From Novosphingobium sp. JCM 18896 (GTDB lineage Bacteria > Pseudomonadota > Alphaproteobacteria > Sphingomonadales > Sphingomonadaceae), in contig NZ_JAPCZF010000002.1 in the NCBI RefSeq assembly GCF_025938095.1, forward strand, positions 806,001 through 870,000: a stretch of 64,000 nt of DNA, in the 5' to 3' direction. A model generated the notes under the pieces. It had not been told where the DNA came from and ran no database searches. It saw only the letters and a program-made list of their open reading frames with translations. Made by a program: the position numbers and the translations under genes. Positions 54,092-63,606 of the stretch are shown one piece after another (position 1 is the stretch's first letter; each line of letters opens with the position of its first letter).

Positions 54092-55069
54092 CTAGCTCAG
54101 GGCCTCAATGGTCAGTCGCAGGGATCGTTCCCGCGCCTGAGGATCCCAGATGGCACCGGCGACGATGATTTCGTCGGCCCGTGTCCGTTCGATGAAGGCT
54201 TGCATCTGCGCGCGCACCGTTGCCGGGCTGCCGACGGCGCTGGCCTGGCGCGCGAAGTCGAGCCCTTCGCGCACGGCCGGCGGCAGGCTGTCGCGATAGT
54301 GCGGCACCGGCGGCTTGAGCTTGCCCGGATTGCCCGTGCGCAGCGCGACGAAGGACTGGTCGCCCGAGGTCGAGAGCAGCGCGGCTTCCTCGTCGGTATC
54401 GGCGGCGATCACGTTCATCGCGGCCATGACATGCGGCCTGTCGAGCGTTTCCGAAGGCTGGAAGCGCTCGCGATAGATCAGCAGCGCCTGGTCGAGCTGG
54501 GCCGGCGCGAAATGCGAGGCGAAGGCGAAAGGCAGGCCGAGATGTGCAGCCAGGCTCGCACCGAACAGGCTCGAGCCGAGGATCCACATTTCGACCGGCG
54601 CGCCGCTGCCCGGCGTCGCCATGATCGGCATTGCCTCGCCGGCAAAGCGCGCCTGCAGTTCGACGACGTCCTGCGGAAAGCGTTCGGCGGCTTCCATCAG
54701 GTTGCGGCGCAAGGCCTGCGCGACGCGCTGATCGGCGCCGGGCGCGCGGCCGAGGCCGAGGTCGATGCGGCCGGGGAACAGCGCGTCGAGCGTGCCGAAC
54801 TGCTCGGCGATGACCAGCGGATTGTGGTTGGGCAGCATGATGCCGCCGGCGCCGATGCGGATCGTCGAGGTCGCCTGCCCGACATGCGCGAGCGCGACCG
54901 CGGTCGCGCCGCCGGCGATGCCTTCCATGCCGTGGTGTTCGGCGATCCAGAAGCGCCGGTAGCCGGCCTCTTCGGCGACCCGCGCGAGCGCGGCGCTCTC
55001 GGCGAGCGCTTGGCCGACGGTGCCGCCTTCGCGCACCGGGACGAGATCGAGGACCGAAAGCGGAATCAT
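54092..55069 (-). CDS. LLM-class flavin-dependent oxidoreductase
   Basis: A 325-residue bacterial-luciferase-like protein. [11 protein letters not shown] at the N-terminus, [34 protein letters not shown] and LGLGRAPG match the MsnO8/YhbW-type subgroup. It uses FMN on an unknown substrate. The ATG overlaps the TPR gene stop (ATGA). Downstream is gdh. Confidence 0.87.
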   Translation of the reverse strand: MIPLSVLDLVPVREGGTVGQALAESAALARVAEEAGYRRFWIAEHHGMEGIAGGATAVALAHVGQATSTIRIGAGGIMLPNHNPLVIAEQFGTLDALFPGRIDLGLGRAPGADQRVAQALRRNLMEAAERFPQDVVELQARFAGEAMPIMATPGSGAPVEMWILGSSLFGASLAAHLGLPFAFASHFAPAQLDQALLIYRERFQPSETLDRPHVMAAMNVIAADTDEEAALLSTSGDQSFVALRTGNPGKLKPPVPHYRDSLPPAVREGLDFARQASAVGSPATVRAQMQAFIERTRADEIIVAGAIWDPQARERSLRLTIEALS

Positions 55070-55935
55070 CGTGAAGGCGGCTCCGTGGGTTTCGGTGTCG
55101 GCTTGGCGGCCAGCGCCGGATCGAGCTGCGCCAGATAGCCCTTGGCGGTACTCGCCTCGGCGCTGTCGGGCGCGGTGGACATGACCGATTGCCACGATCG
55201 GCGCGCGGCCTCGTCGCGTCCGCCGAGCACGGCGATGACGCCGGCTTCGAGCCCGATCGCGGGATCGACCGGCTTCAGCGCGGCTGCCTTCTCGATCTGT
55301 GCCTGCGCTTCAGTCAGCTTGTTCAGCCGGCGCGAGAGCGTGGCCGAGAGCAGCCATATCTCGGCATCGTTCGGCGCCGCCGCACGCGCCTGCGCCAGCG
55401 GCGCTTCGGCCTCGGCATCGCGCTTGAGCGCGACCAGCGCGCGGGCGCGCAGCAGCGCGACGAAGCCCGACATGGCGGGGCTGTCGAGCGCGTCGACGAT
55501 CGCGGCGTCGAGCATGGTCAGCGCCGTCGCGGGATCGCTGGCGTTGAGCGCGGCTTCGCCCGCCGCCGCACCCAACCGTGCGCGCCATTGCGGGGTGCCC
55601 GCTTCCTGGCGCGCTTCGCCGAAGGCGGTGGCGGATTCGGTCCAGCGGCCGGTCATGCCGAGCAGGGTGCCCAGGCATTCGTTGGCCTTGGCGCGTTCGG
55701 TGCCGCTCGCCCTTGCCGCCCAGGCGCGCGAGGCATCGGCGTCGGCGGCGAAATCGCCGGTCTGCGGGCAGACCTTCTCCGCAGCTATCGGGGCGGGCGC
55801 CCCGGCAGCCTTGGCGCGGTTGCGCGGCGGCGGCCGCAGCGGCGTGGCATCGCGTTCGTGGGGCAGCGGCGGTGCGGCGCCGGGCGTGTTGAGGGCGCCG
55901 ACCTGGGCCGCGAGAAGGGCAAGTGCGAAGGACAT
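55066..55935 (-). CDS. exported TPR-repeat protein
   Basis: A 289-residue protein. The N-terminus is a short signal sequence ([12 protein letters not shown]), then a Pro-rich linker, then about five helical repeats of Ala-rich TPR type (about 90-265), ending in a Pro/Lys tail. It is presumably a scaffold in the periplasm. It follows the hydrolase by 11 bases with GGAGCCCGGA before the ATG, and is translationally coupled to the LLM oxidoreductase. Confidence 0.72.
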   Translation of the reverse strand: MSFALALLAAQVGALNTPGAAPPLPHERDATPLRPPPRNRAKAAGAPAPIAAEKVCPQTGDFAADADASRAWAARASGTERAKANECLGTLLGMTGRWTESATAFGEARQEAGTPQWRARLGAAAGEAALNASDPATALTMLDAAIVDALDSPAMSGFVALLRARALVALKRDAEAEAPLAQARAAAPNDAEIWLLSATLSRRLNKLTEAQAQIEKAAALKPVDPAIGLEAGVIAVLGGRDEAARRSWQSVMSTAPDSAEASTAKGYLAQLDPALAAKPTPKPTEPPSR

Positions 55936-55946
55936 TCCGGGCTCCG

Positions 55947-56714
55947 TCAGCCGGCCTCCCCGGTCAGAGCCGCTGCCGTGCGCAGCAGCAGCGCGATGTC
56001 GCCGTCGCGCGAGAGGCGGTGGTCGCCGTCCTTGATGAGCGCGACCTGCACGTCGGCTGAACGCAGCACCGCGGCGAGCCGCATCGACACTTCCCAAGGC
56101 ACGTCGGGATCGGCCTGGCCGTGGATCAGCCGCACCGGACAATCGAGCGCGATCTCGTCGGCGAGGAGCAGGTGCTGCTGCCCGTCGGCCCAGAAACGGG
56201 CGTGGGTCGGGGTGGGTTCGGGGCCGTACTGGTTGGGCTCGAAAATGGTCTCGCCCGCTTCGAGCCTGGCCTTGTCGGCGGGCGTATAGCCCCAGGTCGT
56301 GAAGTCGGGCGCGGGGGCGAGGCCGATCAGCCCGGCGCGGTGCTCGGCCGGCAGGGCCAGCGCGACGAGCAGCATCAGCCAGCCGCCCATCGACGATCCG
56401 ATCAGCACGACGGGCCCCGGGCATTGCGCCGCGATCAGCGCCAGCACCTCGTCACGCCAGCGCGACAGGGTTCCGTCGGCGAAGTCGCCCGGACTCTCGC
56501 CGCAGCCCGAATAGTCGAGCAGCAGGCAGGCGCGTCCTCGCGCAACCGCCCAGTCGAACAGCGCGGTCGCCTTGCCGCCGGCCATGTCGGACATGTAGCC
56601 GGGCAGGAACACCAGCGCCGGGCCAGCGGCTCCGGCAGCTCCGGGGGCACTTCCGGGGTTGAAGCGGTAGGCGATGCGGCGGCCGTCGGCCAGCGTGTGG
56701 AACTGCGTGAGCAT
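55947..56714 (-). CDS. alpha/beta-hydrolase
   Basis: A 255-residue single-domain hydrolase. The nucleophile elbow is GSSMGG (about 106-111), with the acid Asp in GQADPDVPW and His in GDHRLS. It resembles the ABHD10/palmitoyl-thioesterase-like group of small esterases. It is first in the operon hydrolase-TPR-LLM oxidoreductase (-gdh). Substrate unknown. Confidence 0.85.
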   Translation of the reverse strand: MLTQFHTLADGRRIAYRFNPGSAPGAAGAAGPALVFLPGYMSDMAGGKATALFDWAVARGRACLLLDYSGCGESPGDFADGTLSRWRDEVLALIAAQCPGPVVLIGSSMGGWLMLLVALALPAEHRAGLIGLAPAPDFTTWGYTPADKARLEAGETIFEPNQYGPEPTPTHARFWADGQQHLLLADEIALDCPVRLIHGQADPDVPWEVSMRLAAVLRSADVQVALIKDGDHRLSRDGDIALLLRTAAALTGEAG

Positions 56715-56755
56715 CGCCCGCTATGTGGAACCGTCCTGCCCGAAGGGCAAGGGTG

Positions 56756-58912
56756 TCAGGCCACCTTGCGGTCGCTCTTGCGATCGGCCGTCGGTCCCGC
56801 CTCGTAATAACCGTCCACCGCCTCGGCCTCGATCGGCCGGCTGTAGTGGTAGCCCTGGACGTGGGTGCAGCCCGCGCTGCGCACCGGATCGACGAGGCCT
56901 TCGTCGCTGATGCCCTCGGCGACGACCTCGGCGCCGATGCGCAAGGCCATGGTCACGGCGGCGTCGAACACCGCCTGCGAGGTCGGGTCCTTGCCGAGAT
57001 CGGTGATCAGGCTTCGGTCGAGCTTGAGGCGGTCGAACTTGAAGGTCTTCATCATGCACAGCGACGAATAGCCCGTGCCGAAATCGTCGAGCGCGATGCG
57101 GAAGCCGGCGTTGCGCAGCAGGTTCAGGGTCATCAGCGCGCGCGTGTTGCGTTCGATCGACAGCGATTCAGTGACCTCCAGGATCACGCGTTGCGGCGTG
57201 ATCGCGTGGCTGCGGCAGCAGTCCATGAGGAAGCCGACGAAGCCCTCCTGCTGCAGCTGCAGCGGCGACAGGTTGATGCTCATCGACAGGTGCGGCCAGC
57301 GCGACAGGTCGTCGAGCGCGCGCTGGACGATCCAGTAGCCGAGCTGGACCATCAGGCCCGAGCGCTCGGCCGCGGGGATGAAGCGCGCCGGGCTGATCTC
57401 GCCGAGCAGCGGGTGCTGCCAGCGCACGAGGGCCTCGACCTCGTCCTCGCCGCCAGTCATCGAATGGATCGGCTGATAGACCATGCGCAGCTGGCCTTCG
57501 TCGAGCGCCAGCGCGAGGTCGCGTTCGAGCGCGCGGCTGAGCTCGCGCTCTTCCTCGAGATCGGCGGTGAAGCGCGTGGCGCGGTTGCGGCCGCCGTTCT
57601 TCGCGGCATAGAGTGCGAGGTCGGCCTGGTTGATCAGTGCGTTGACGTCGGGTTCGGCATGGGCGCCCCCGGCTTCGACCCCCTTCGTCTCGACCAGACC
57701 CAGCGAGACGCTGATCGCCACGGTATAGTCATCCAGATCGAAAGGATCGCGCATCGCCGTGACCAGATCGGTGCCGAGCGTGGCGGCGGCCCTGCCGGCA
57801 AGCGGCACGCAGATCGCGAATTCGTCGCCGCCGGTGCGCGCGACGATCGCCTGGTCGCCGAGCAGAGCGCCCATGCGCTCGCCGATCAGCTTGACCAGCC
57901 GGTCGCCGACCGCGTGGCCATAGTCGTCGTTGACGTGCTTGAAGCGGTCGATGTCGCCCAGCATCACCAGAAAGCTCTCGCCGTCGCCACCAGCGAGCTT
58001 CTGCGCGGTGCGCTCGATGAAGGCCCGGCGGTTGGGCAGGCCGGTCGAAGGATCGGTGAAAGCCAGGTTCTTCACCGCCTGGGCATTGCGGCGGAAGGTT
58101 TCGAGCGAGCCCGACAGTGCTTTCAGCTCGCGCAGGCGGAAATCGCCGACCTCGAAATCGAGATCGCCCTGGGCGAGGCGGCGCAGCGCGACGTGCATGC
58201 GGCGCAGCGCGGGCAGGATGTTGCGCAGCAGGTCGATCAGGATCAGCAGCGCGAAGGCGATCGTCACGGTGCCGGCACCGACGACGAGCATCTGCCAGTT
58301 GTCGCTCGACCGGCTGAGCTGGTCGTAGGCGCCGTCGCGGTCGGCGCTGGCCTTGGCTTCGATCGCGGCGGCGAGCGAGGCCATCTGCGCGTTGCGCTCG
58401 TCGATCGCGCTGCGCTCGGCGCGGCCCGAGGTGGGATTGGCGCGGACCTCGGCGATCGTCGCGACGTGCTGGTCGATGTCGGCGAGCACGGCGATGTCCT
58501 GCTGCAGGCCGTAGAGCTCCATGCCGCTGGCGCGCAGCGCGTTGATCTGTTCGCCGATGCGAATGGCGACGTCGGTCATCTCGCCGTCGGCGCGGCCGGC
58601 CTCGCTCGACGATGTCTCGCTCGCCGAGGCGGGGGAGAGATAGAGATGCGTCGCCAGCCGGAACTGCGCGACCAGCTTGACCAGCTGTTCGGCGTGTTCG
58701 GTGTTCGTCGCCGCTTCGCGCAGCTCCTCGCTCTCGACGCGCAGCTTGTACGCGCGATCCTGCGAGATCACTTGCAGCGCGCAGGTGCACGCCACGATCA
58801 GCAGCACCGCGCCGAGCAGCCGCTTCTCGAGCGACCCGAATATTGCCCCCAATCCAGCCTTCAGACTGGACCCCAGGGTGAACCCCAGGGTGAACCGACG
58901 TACCCGCACCAT
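56756..58912 (-). CDS. membrane GGDEF-EAL cyclic-di-GMP enzyme
   Basis: A 718-residue protein from the ATG at 58912; a longer frame reaches 59140 but lacks support. A first membrane helix (about 28-48), a periplasmic helical sensor, a second helix and a HAMP-like linker precede a GGDEF domain with intact GGDEF and an EAL domain with EALVRW, DDFGTGYSS and QGYHYSRP intact. No RxxD inhibitory site is visible ahead of GGDEF. Both synthesis and degradation are possible. A 12-bp tandem repeat at 58870-58893 encodes FTLGFTLG near the start. Confidence 0.85.
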   Translation of the reverse strand: MVRVRRFTLGFTLGSSLKAGLGAIFGSLEKRLLGAVLLIVACTCALQVISQDRAYKLRVESEELREAATNTEHAEQLVKLVAQFRLATHLYLSPASASETSSSEAGRADGEMTDVAIRIGEQINALRASGMELYGLQQDIAVLADIDQHVATIAEVRANPTSGRAERSAIDERNAQMASLAAAIEAKASADRDGAYDQLSRSSDNWQMLVVGAGTVTIAFALLILIDLLRNILPALRRMHVALRRLAQGDLDFEVGDFRLRELKALSGSLETFRRNAQAVKNLAFTDPSTGLPNRRAFIERTAQKLAGGDGESFLVMLGDIDRFKHVNDDYGHAVGDRLVKLIGERMGALLGDQAIVARTGGDEFAICVPLAGRAAATLGTDLVTAMRDPFDLDDYTVAISVSLGLVETKGVEAGGAHAEPDVNALINQADLALYAAKNGGRNRATRFTADLEEERELSRALERDLALALDEGQLRMVYQPIHSMTGGEDEVEALVRWQHPLLGEISPARFIPAAERSGLMVQLGYWIVQRALDDLSRWPHLSMSINLSPLQLQQEGFVGFLMDCCRSHAITPQRVILEVTESLSIERNTRALMTLNLLRNAGFRIALDDFGTGYSSLCMMKTFKFDRLKLDRSLITDLGKDPTSQAVFDAAVTMALRIGAEVVAEGISDEGLVDPVRSAGCTHVQGYHYSRPIEAEAVDGYYEAGPTADRKSDRKVA

Positions 58913-59138
58913 TTCGACCTCATCGACTTTTGAACGGCCGCTCTCTGGCGGCCTGACTCGCGACCCGTTGCGGCGCTGGCTAGTTCGCAAAGGTTGAGAA
59001 AGTGTCCCCGCGTCATCAAGCAAATCCTTAGATTTCTGCCATTTTTCTGTCATATAAGCGGCGCGTGATCGGCACGGCCTGGGGGCAGGCGGATCGCGAT
59101 TATCGGGACGGTAAGGTTCTGCGGCTAGGCTCCGCCCC

Positions 59139-60479
59139 ATGCACGGATATCCGCAAGTGGCGCCCGGCAGTGTCGAAGGCAGCGGCTCGGCCGGCGACTG
59201 GTTCGCACGGTCGCGCGCCGCGCTGGTGCTCGTCTGGGCGGCCTATCTGTTGCCGCGCATCGCGATACTGCTGATCGAGGTCACCCCGACTTCGGATGCC
59301 GGCTGGTACTATGGTCGCGCGGTCGATCTCGCCGCGGGCTTGGGCTACTATCGCGACGGCATTCCCACCGCCTATTGGCCGCCCGGGCAATCGCTGGCGC
59401 TGGCCGTCGTGTTCTGGTGCTTCGGCGCCTCGACGCTTGTGGTCGGCCTGTTCAATCTGGTCGTTGGCACGATCGCTGGCTGGCTGACGCTCGATCTCGG
59501 CAAGCGCATCTTTGCATCGCAGGCGGCTGGCCGTGCGGGTCTGCTGCTGCTGGCGGTTTATCCCAATGCGATCGGCTACTACCCGCTGGCGCTCACCGAG
59601 GTGTTCTATACGACGCTGCTGCTCGGCTGCTGCTGGTTGCTGATCGCGCGCCGGTCGATGATGGCGCTGGTCTTCGCCGGGCTGCTGTTCGGCCTCGCCT
59701 CGCTGGTCAAGGCGCAGACGATCATCGTCCTGCCGCTGATCTTCGCGATTGCCTTGCTGCGTCGCGGCAGGTCGCTGCGTCAGGTGCTGGCGCGTGTGCC
59801 GGGCATCGCCGGGCGGACCGCGCTGGTCGGGATGATCGCGGCGCTGACGGTTTTGCCCTGGACGCTGCGCAATCACGATGCGTTCGGGCAATGGGTGGCG
59901 GTCTCGACCAATGGCGGGATCACCTTGCTGACCGGCAACAACGACAGCGCGCGCGGGGGCTTTACCCCGGAGGATCCGGTGGTCCTGGCGCTCGACGCGC
60001 GCAAGGACCTCGACGAGATCGCCTACGACGCCGAAGCCAAGCGCCTGGGCCTGCGCTGGATCGCGGAAAATCCCGGTCGCTTCGTGGCGCTGATGCCGCT
60101 GAAACTGCTGCGCCTGTGGGGTCCTGACGGCGAGGCGGTGTGGAATTACGAGACGGGTGCGCCGGCCTATGCCCGGGCGCCAGGGCTGTTCCGCGCGGTG
60201 CGCTATGCCAACCAAGCCTATTACCTGGCGCTGCTCGCAGGCTTCGGTCTGGCTTTCGCCGTGCTGCTGCGCCGCGCCTGGATGGCCGGACGGCGCTGGC
60301 TGGGCCTCGTCGACTGGTGGCTGCTGCCTTTCGGCATCGCCGCCTATCCGAGCGTGATCGCCATGGTCTTTTCGGGCCAGTCGCGCTTTCACTATCCGGT
60401 CATGCCCTTCGTCTGCATGACCTGCGGCTGGCTGGCCGTGTTCTGGCTGACTCGCCGGCAGCGGAGCCTTGCCGGTTGA
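59139..60479 (+). CDS. GT-C glycosyltransferase (PMT/ArnT-like, family 39 type)
   Basis: A 446-residue polytopic membrane protein with about 10 helices. The first loop carries TSDAGWYYGRA, with the Asp typical of polyprenyl-phosphate-sugar-dependent GT-C enzymes, and later VKAQTIIVLPL and SGQSRFHYPVMPF follow the family layout. It transfers a sugar in the periplasm to lipid, protein or glycan. It is transcribed alone, divergent from the GGDEF-EAL gene, and ends before the thrS leader. Confidence 0.78.
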   Translation: MHGYPQVAPGSVEGSGSAGDWFARSRAALVLVWAAYLLPRIAILLIEVTPTSDAGWYYGRAVDLAAGLGYYRDGIPTAYWPPGQSLALAVVFWCFGASTLVVGLFNLVVGTIAGWLTLDLGKRIFASQAAGRAGLLLLAVYPNAIGYYPLALTEVFYTTLLLGCCWLLIARRSMMALVFAGLLFGLASLVKAQTIIVLPLIFAIALLRRGRSLRQVLARVPGIAGRTALVGMIAALTVLPWTLRNHDAFGQWVAVSTNGGITLLTGNNDSARGGFTPEDPVVLALDARKDLDEIAYDAEAKRLGLRWIAENPGRFVALMPLKLLRLWGPDGEAVWNYETGAPAYARAPGLFRAVRYANQAYYLALLAGFGLAFAVLLRRAWMAGRRWLGLVDWWLLPFGIAAYPSVIAMVFSGQSRFHYPVMPFVCMTCGWLAVFWLTRRQRSLAG

Positions 60480-60494
60480 AGGCCTGAGGCCACC

Positions 60495-60590
60495 ATGCTA
60501 GGCGCGGCCGCGATGGCACGCGTGATCTTCCTGGCACCGAGCACTACCACCACCCCGGGCAACCGGGGGCGGTTCGTAGCGGGCGCCTGA
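60495..60590 (+). CDS. putative threonine-rich leader peptide of thrS
   Basis: A 31-codon frame starting at 60495 (GAGG 5 bases upstream) or 25 codons from the in-frame ATG at 60513. Residues run ...Ala-Pro-Ser-Thr-Thr-Thr-Thr-Pro-Gly..., with the four threonine codons ACT ACC ACC ACC at 60543-60554. The stop lies 10 bases before the terminator-like hairpin and 132 bases before thrS. Four consecutive codons for the amino acid charged by the downstream enzyme are the signature of a stalling leader peptide. Confidence 0.65.
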   Translation: MLGAAAMARVIFLAPSTTTTPGNRGRFVAGA

Positions 60591-60637
60591 CGCGCCGGCA
60601 CGCCGCCGTCCGGGTTCGGACGGGCGGCGTCTCCTAT
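60553..60637 (+). promoter_or_regulatory. candidate transcription attenuator of thrS
   Basis: Three mutually arranged elements are visible. Hairpin 1: CCCCGG-GCAA-CCGGGG (60553-60568), overlapping the last Thr codon. Terminator hairpin: CGCCGCCGTCCG (60601-60612) with CGGACGGGCGGCG (60617-60629), one bulged G, then TCTCCTAT. Competing pairing: GGCGG (60568-60572) with CCGCC (60603-60607), which would break the terminator. A small GGCGC/GCGCC hairpin (60582-60596) sits in its loop. Ribosome stalling at the Thr codons would open hairpin 1 and favour the competing pairing. The tail after the terminator has only a weak U-tract. Confidence 0.6.
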
Positions 60638-60722
60638 CCGAACCTGATCGAACCGACGCTGCCCCTTCCGGTGCGCCGGGCTTTCTGCCAAAGCGCGCCC
60701 TGAATTCTTACCGAGAGTCAGC

Positions 60723-62714
60723 ATGACCGAGCTTCTGAAAATCAGCCTGCCCGATGGTTCCGTGCGCGAGATGCCCGCGGGCTCGACTCCCGCCGACGTC
60801 GCGGCCGCGATCGGCCCCGGCCTCGCCAAGGCGGCGCTCGCCGCGCGCATCGACGGCGAACTGGTCGACCTGTCGCGTCCGTTCACGCAGGATGCGGCGC
60901 TGGCGCTGGTCACCGCCAAGGACGAGGCCGACGCGCTCGACCTCGCCCGCCACGACTATGCCCACGTCCTGGCCGAGGCGGTGCAGGCGCTGTTCCCGGG
61001 CACGCAGATCACCTTCGGTCCTTCGACCGACGACGGCTTCTACTACGACTTCGCACCGAAGGATCGCCCCTTCACCGACGAGGACCTGCCGGCGATCGAA
61101 GCCGAGATGCGCAAGATCATCGCCGCCAACAAGCCGCTGGTGCGCGAGGTGATCGCGCGCGACACCTTGATCGCGCAGTGGCAGGCCGCGGGCGAGAGCT
61201 TCAAGGCCGAATGGGCCGCCGAACTGCCGCAGGGCGAGGAACTGACCGTCTATCACAGCGGGTCGGACTGGTACGACATGTGCCGCGGTCCGCACCTGCC
61301 GAGCACGGGCAAGCTCGATCCCGCGGCGTTTAAGCTGACGCGCGTCTCGGGTGCCTATTGGCGCGGCGACCAGAAGAACGCGATGCTTTCGCGCATCTAC
61401 GGCACCGGCTGGCTCAACAAGAAGCAGCTCGACGCGCATCTGCTGCGGCTCGAGGAAGCGGCCAAGCGCGACCATCGCAAGCTCGGGCAGGAGATGGACC
61501 TGTTCCACCTCCAGGCCGAAGCGCACGGTTCGGTGTTCTGGCACCCCAAGGGCTACGTCATCTATCGCGCGCTCGAGGACTACATGCGCCGCGCGCTGGC
61601 GTCGGGGAATCACAAGGAGGTGAAGACCCCGCAGGTGATGGACGCGCGCCAGTGGGAGAAGTCCGGCCACTGGGGCAAGTATCGCGAGAACATGTTCGTC
61701 ATCCCCGACGAGGTGCCCAACGTCGACGACGAGGGTCCGGTGATCTCGGGCGATGCCGACTGGATGGCGCTCAAGCCGATGAACTGCCCGGCGCACATCC
61801 TGATCTTCAAGCAGGGGATCAAAAGCTACCGCGACCTGCCGCTGCGGCTGGTCGAGAACGGCTGCTGCCACCGCAACGAGCCGCACGGCGCGCTGCACGG
61901 GCTGATGCGCGTGCGCCAGTTCACCCAGGACGACGGCCACCTGTTCTGCCGCGAGGACCAGATCGTCGGCGAGGTTCGCGATTTCTGCGCGCTGGCCGAC
62001 CGCGTCTACAAGGACTTCGGCTTCACCTATGCGATCAAGCTGGCGCTGCGCCCGGACAACCGCATCGGCACTGAGGAGCAGTGGGACGTGGCCGAGGCCG
62101 AGCTGCGCGACGCCGTCGTCGCGGCGGGTCTCGCGACCGACGAATACGGCTGGGAAGAGCTGCCCGGCGAAGGCGCCTTCTATGCGCCCAAGCTCGAATG
62201 GCACCTGACCGACGCGATCGGCCGCACCTGGCAGGTTGGCACGATCCAGTCCGACCGCATGCTGCCCGAACGGCTCGACGCCAGCTACATCGGCGAGGAC
62301 GGCGAGAAGCACCGCCCGGTCATGCTGCACCGCGCGATCTTCGGCTCCTACGAGCGCTTCATCGGCATCCTGATCGAGCACTTCGCGGGCAAGCTGCCGG
62401 TCTGGCTCGCGCCGGTCCAGGCGGTGGTGGCGACGATCGTCTCCGACGCCGATGGCTATGCCGCCGAAGTGGCCGCGAAGCTGCGCGCCGCGGGCGTGCG
62501 CGTCGAGACCGACCTGCGCAACGAGAAGATCAACTACAAGGTGCGCGAGCACTCGCTGGCCAAGGTCCCGCACCTGCTCGTCGTCGGCAAGCGAGAAGCC
62601 GACGAGGGCACGGTCGCGATCCGCACCCTGGGCGAGGAGCGGCAGAAGTTCGTCTCGCTCGACGAGGCGATCGCGCTGCTCACCGCCGAGGCGACGCCGC
62701 CTGATCTGAAATAG
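60723..62714 (+). CDS. thrS: threonyl-tRNA synthetase
   Basis: A 663-residue class II synthetase. The N-terminal TGS domain (about 1-62), the editing domain with [10 protein letters not shown] (HxxxH) and CRGPHL, the catalytic core with the zinc ligands Cys in [14 protein letters not shown] segment and His in EPHGALHG, and a C-terminal anticodon-binding domain are all present. It is preceded by a threonine-rich leader. infC, often downstream of thrS, is absent; a YjaB-type gene follows after 13 bases. Confidence 0.97.
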   Translation: MTELLKISLPDGSVREMPAGSTPADVAAAIGPGLAKAALAARIDGELVDLSRPFTQDAALALVTAKDEADALDLARHDYAHVLAEAVQALFPGTQITFGPSTDDGFYYDFAPKDRPFTDEDLPAIEAEMRKIIAANKPLVREVIARDTLIAQWQAAGESFKAEWAAELPQGEELTVYHSGSDWYDMCRGPHLPSTGKLDPAAFKLTRVSGAYWRGDQKNAMLSRIYGTGWLNKKQLDAHLLRLEEAAKRDHRKLGQEMDLFHLQAEAHGSVFWHPKGYVIYRALEDYMRRALASGNHKEVKTPQVMDARQWEKSGHWGKYRENMFVIPDEVPNVDDEGPVISGDADWMALKPMNCPAHILIFKQGIKSYRDLPLRLVENGCCHRNEPHGALHGLMRVRQFTQDDGHLFCREDQIVGEVRDFCALADRVYKDFGFTYAIKLALRPDNRIGTEEQWDVAEAELRDAVVAAGLATDEYGWEELPGEGAFYAPKLEWHLTDAIGRTWQVGTIQSDRMLPERLDASYIGEDGEKHRPVMLHRAIFGSYERFIGILIEHFAGKLPVWLAPVQAVVATIVSDADGYAAEVAAKLRAAGVRVETDLRNEKINYKVREHSLAKVPHLLVVGKREADEGTVAIRTLGEERQKFVSLDEAIALLTAEATPPDLK

Positions 62715-62727
62715 TGGCCGACCTGGG

Positions 62728-63174
62728 GTGATCATCCGTCCGGGAACCACGGCCGACGTACCGCGCGCGCTGGAGATCTGGCGCGCCGCGGTCGACGCGA
62801 CGCACGGGTTCCTGAGCGCCGAGGACCGCGCGGCGATCGAGCGGATGGTCGGCACGCAGTTCCTGCCCTTCGCCGATCTGTGGCTGGTCGACGATGCGGC
62901 GGGCCGTGCCATGGGCTTCCTCGCGATGGACGGCGACATGATCGACGCGCTCTTCGTCGATCCCGCGGTGCACGGGCGCGGTTTCGGTAGCGCCTTGATA
63001 AGACACGCTCTTGCCCTGGCGCCGCAGGCGCGTGTCGATGCCAACGAGCAGGCGACGAATGCCTTGCCCTTCTACCTCGCGCGTGGTTTCGTAGCGGTCG
63101 GACGGTCCGAGACCGACGGCGAGGGGCGACCCTATCCGCTGATCCATCTGCGCCACGGGGGAAACGGGGCATGA
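62728..63174 (+). CDS. GNAT acetyltransferase, YjaB-type
   Basis: A 148-residue protein with a GTG start. VDATHGFLSAED, MDGDMIDALFVDP and the acetyl-CoA-binding HGRGFGSALIRHAL, then NEQATNALPFYLARGF and GRPYPLIHL, align in order with E. coli YjaB. It is predicted to acetylate a small molecule or protein. It overlaps the next gene by ATGA-type sharing. Confidence 0.85.
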   Translation: MIIRPGTTADVPRALEIWRAAVDATHGFLSAEDRAAIERMVGTQFLPFADLWLVDDAAGRAMGFLAMDGDMIDALFVDPAVHGRGFGSALIRHALALAPQARVDANEQATNALPFYLARGFVAVGRSETDGEGRPYPLIHLRHGGNGA

Positions 63175-63581
63175 TGCGCGTGCGATATGTTGCAGGCATT
63201 CTGCTGGCGCTGGCCGCCGTACCCGCCGCCGCGCGGCCGGCCTCGGAAATCGAGCGCTATTATCTCGGCCGCTACGTCGTGAAGACCGAGGATTCGGCGC
63301 GCACCGTCTGCCGCGCCGAGATCGCCTGGGCCGACGACGTCGGCGGCGAATTCGTCGCCACCGGTTGCGGCGCGGTGCCCGCGCTCGCCGAATCGGCGCG
63401 CTGGTTCTTCGACGCGGATCTGGGCGAGGTCCGCTTCGAGGATCCGCTGCACAAGCCGCGTTTCCGCCTGCGTGAGACCGACGCCGGTTTCATTGCGATC
63501 CTGCCCGACGAGAGCCGCTACTGGTTCGAGACTGCGCCGAAGCCGGCGCCCAAACGGGCGGCTCACCGCCGCCGTTCCTGA
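63171..63581 (+). CDS. small exported protein of unknown function
   Basis: A 136-residue protein with a signal peptide (about 1-22, ending AAARP). Two Cys (TVCRAEIAW and TGCGAVP) could form a disulfide. The middle pattern, a C...W pair then a Gly/Val strand, recalls AprI/Inh-type inhibitor-like barrels, but this is only a resemblance. It ends in an Arg-rich tail. Translationally coupled to the acetyltransferase. Confidence 0.65.
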   Translation: MMRVRYVAGILLALAAVPAAARPASEIERYYLGRYVVKTEDSARTVCRAEIAWADDVGGEFVATGCGAVPALAESARWFFDADLGEVRFEDPLHKPRFRLRETDAGFIAILPDESRYWFETAPKPAPKRAAHRRRS

Positions 63582-63606
63582 TCACCCCGACCCGAGGAAA
63601 CTGCCG

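Noticed and set aside
59053..59140. Upstream start for the GGDEF-EAL gene (frame open to 59140)
   Set aside because: The extension lies outside the membrane-sensor architecture, is basic and Pro-rich and overlaps the divergent gene's promoter region.
60480..60722. T-box riboswitch upstream of thrS
   Set aside because: No T-box sequence or specifier-loop arrangement; the Thr codons are in a translated frame instead.
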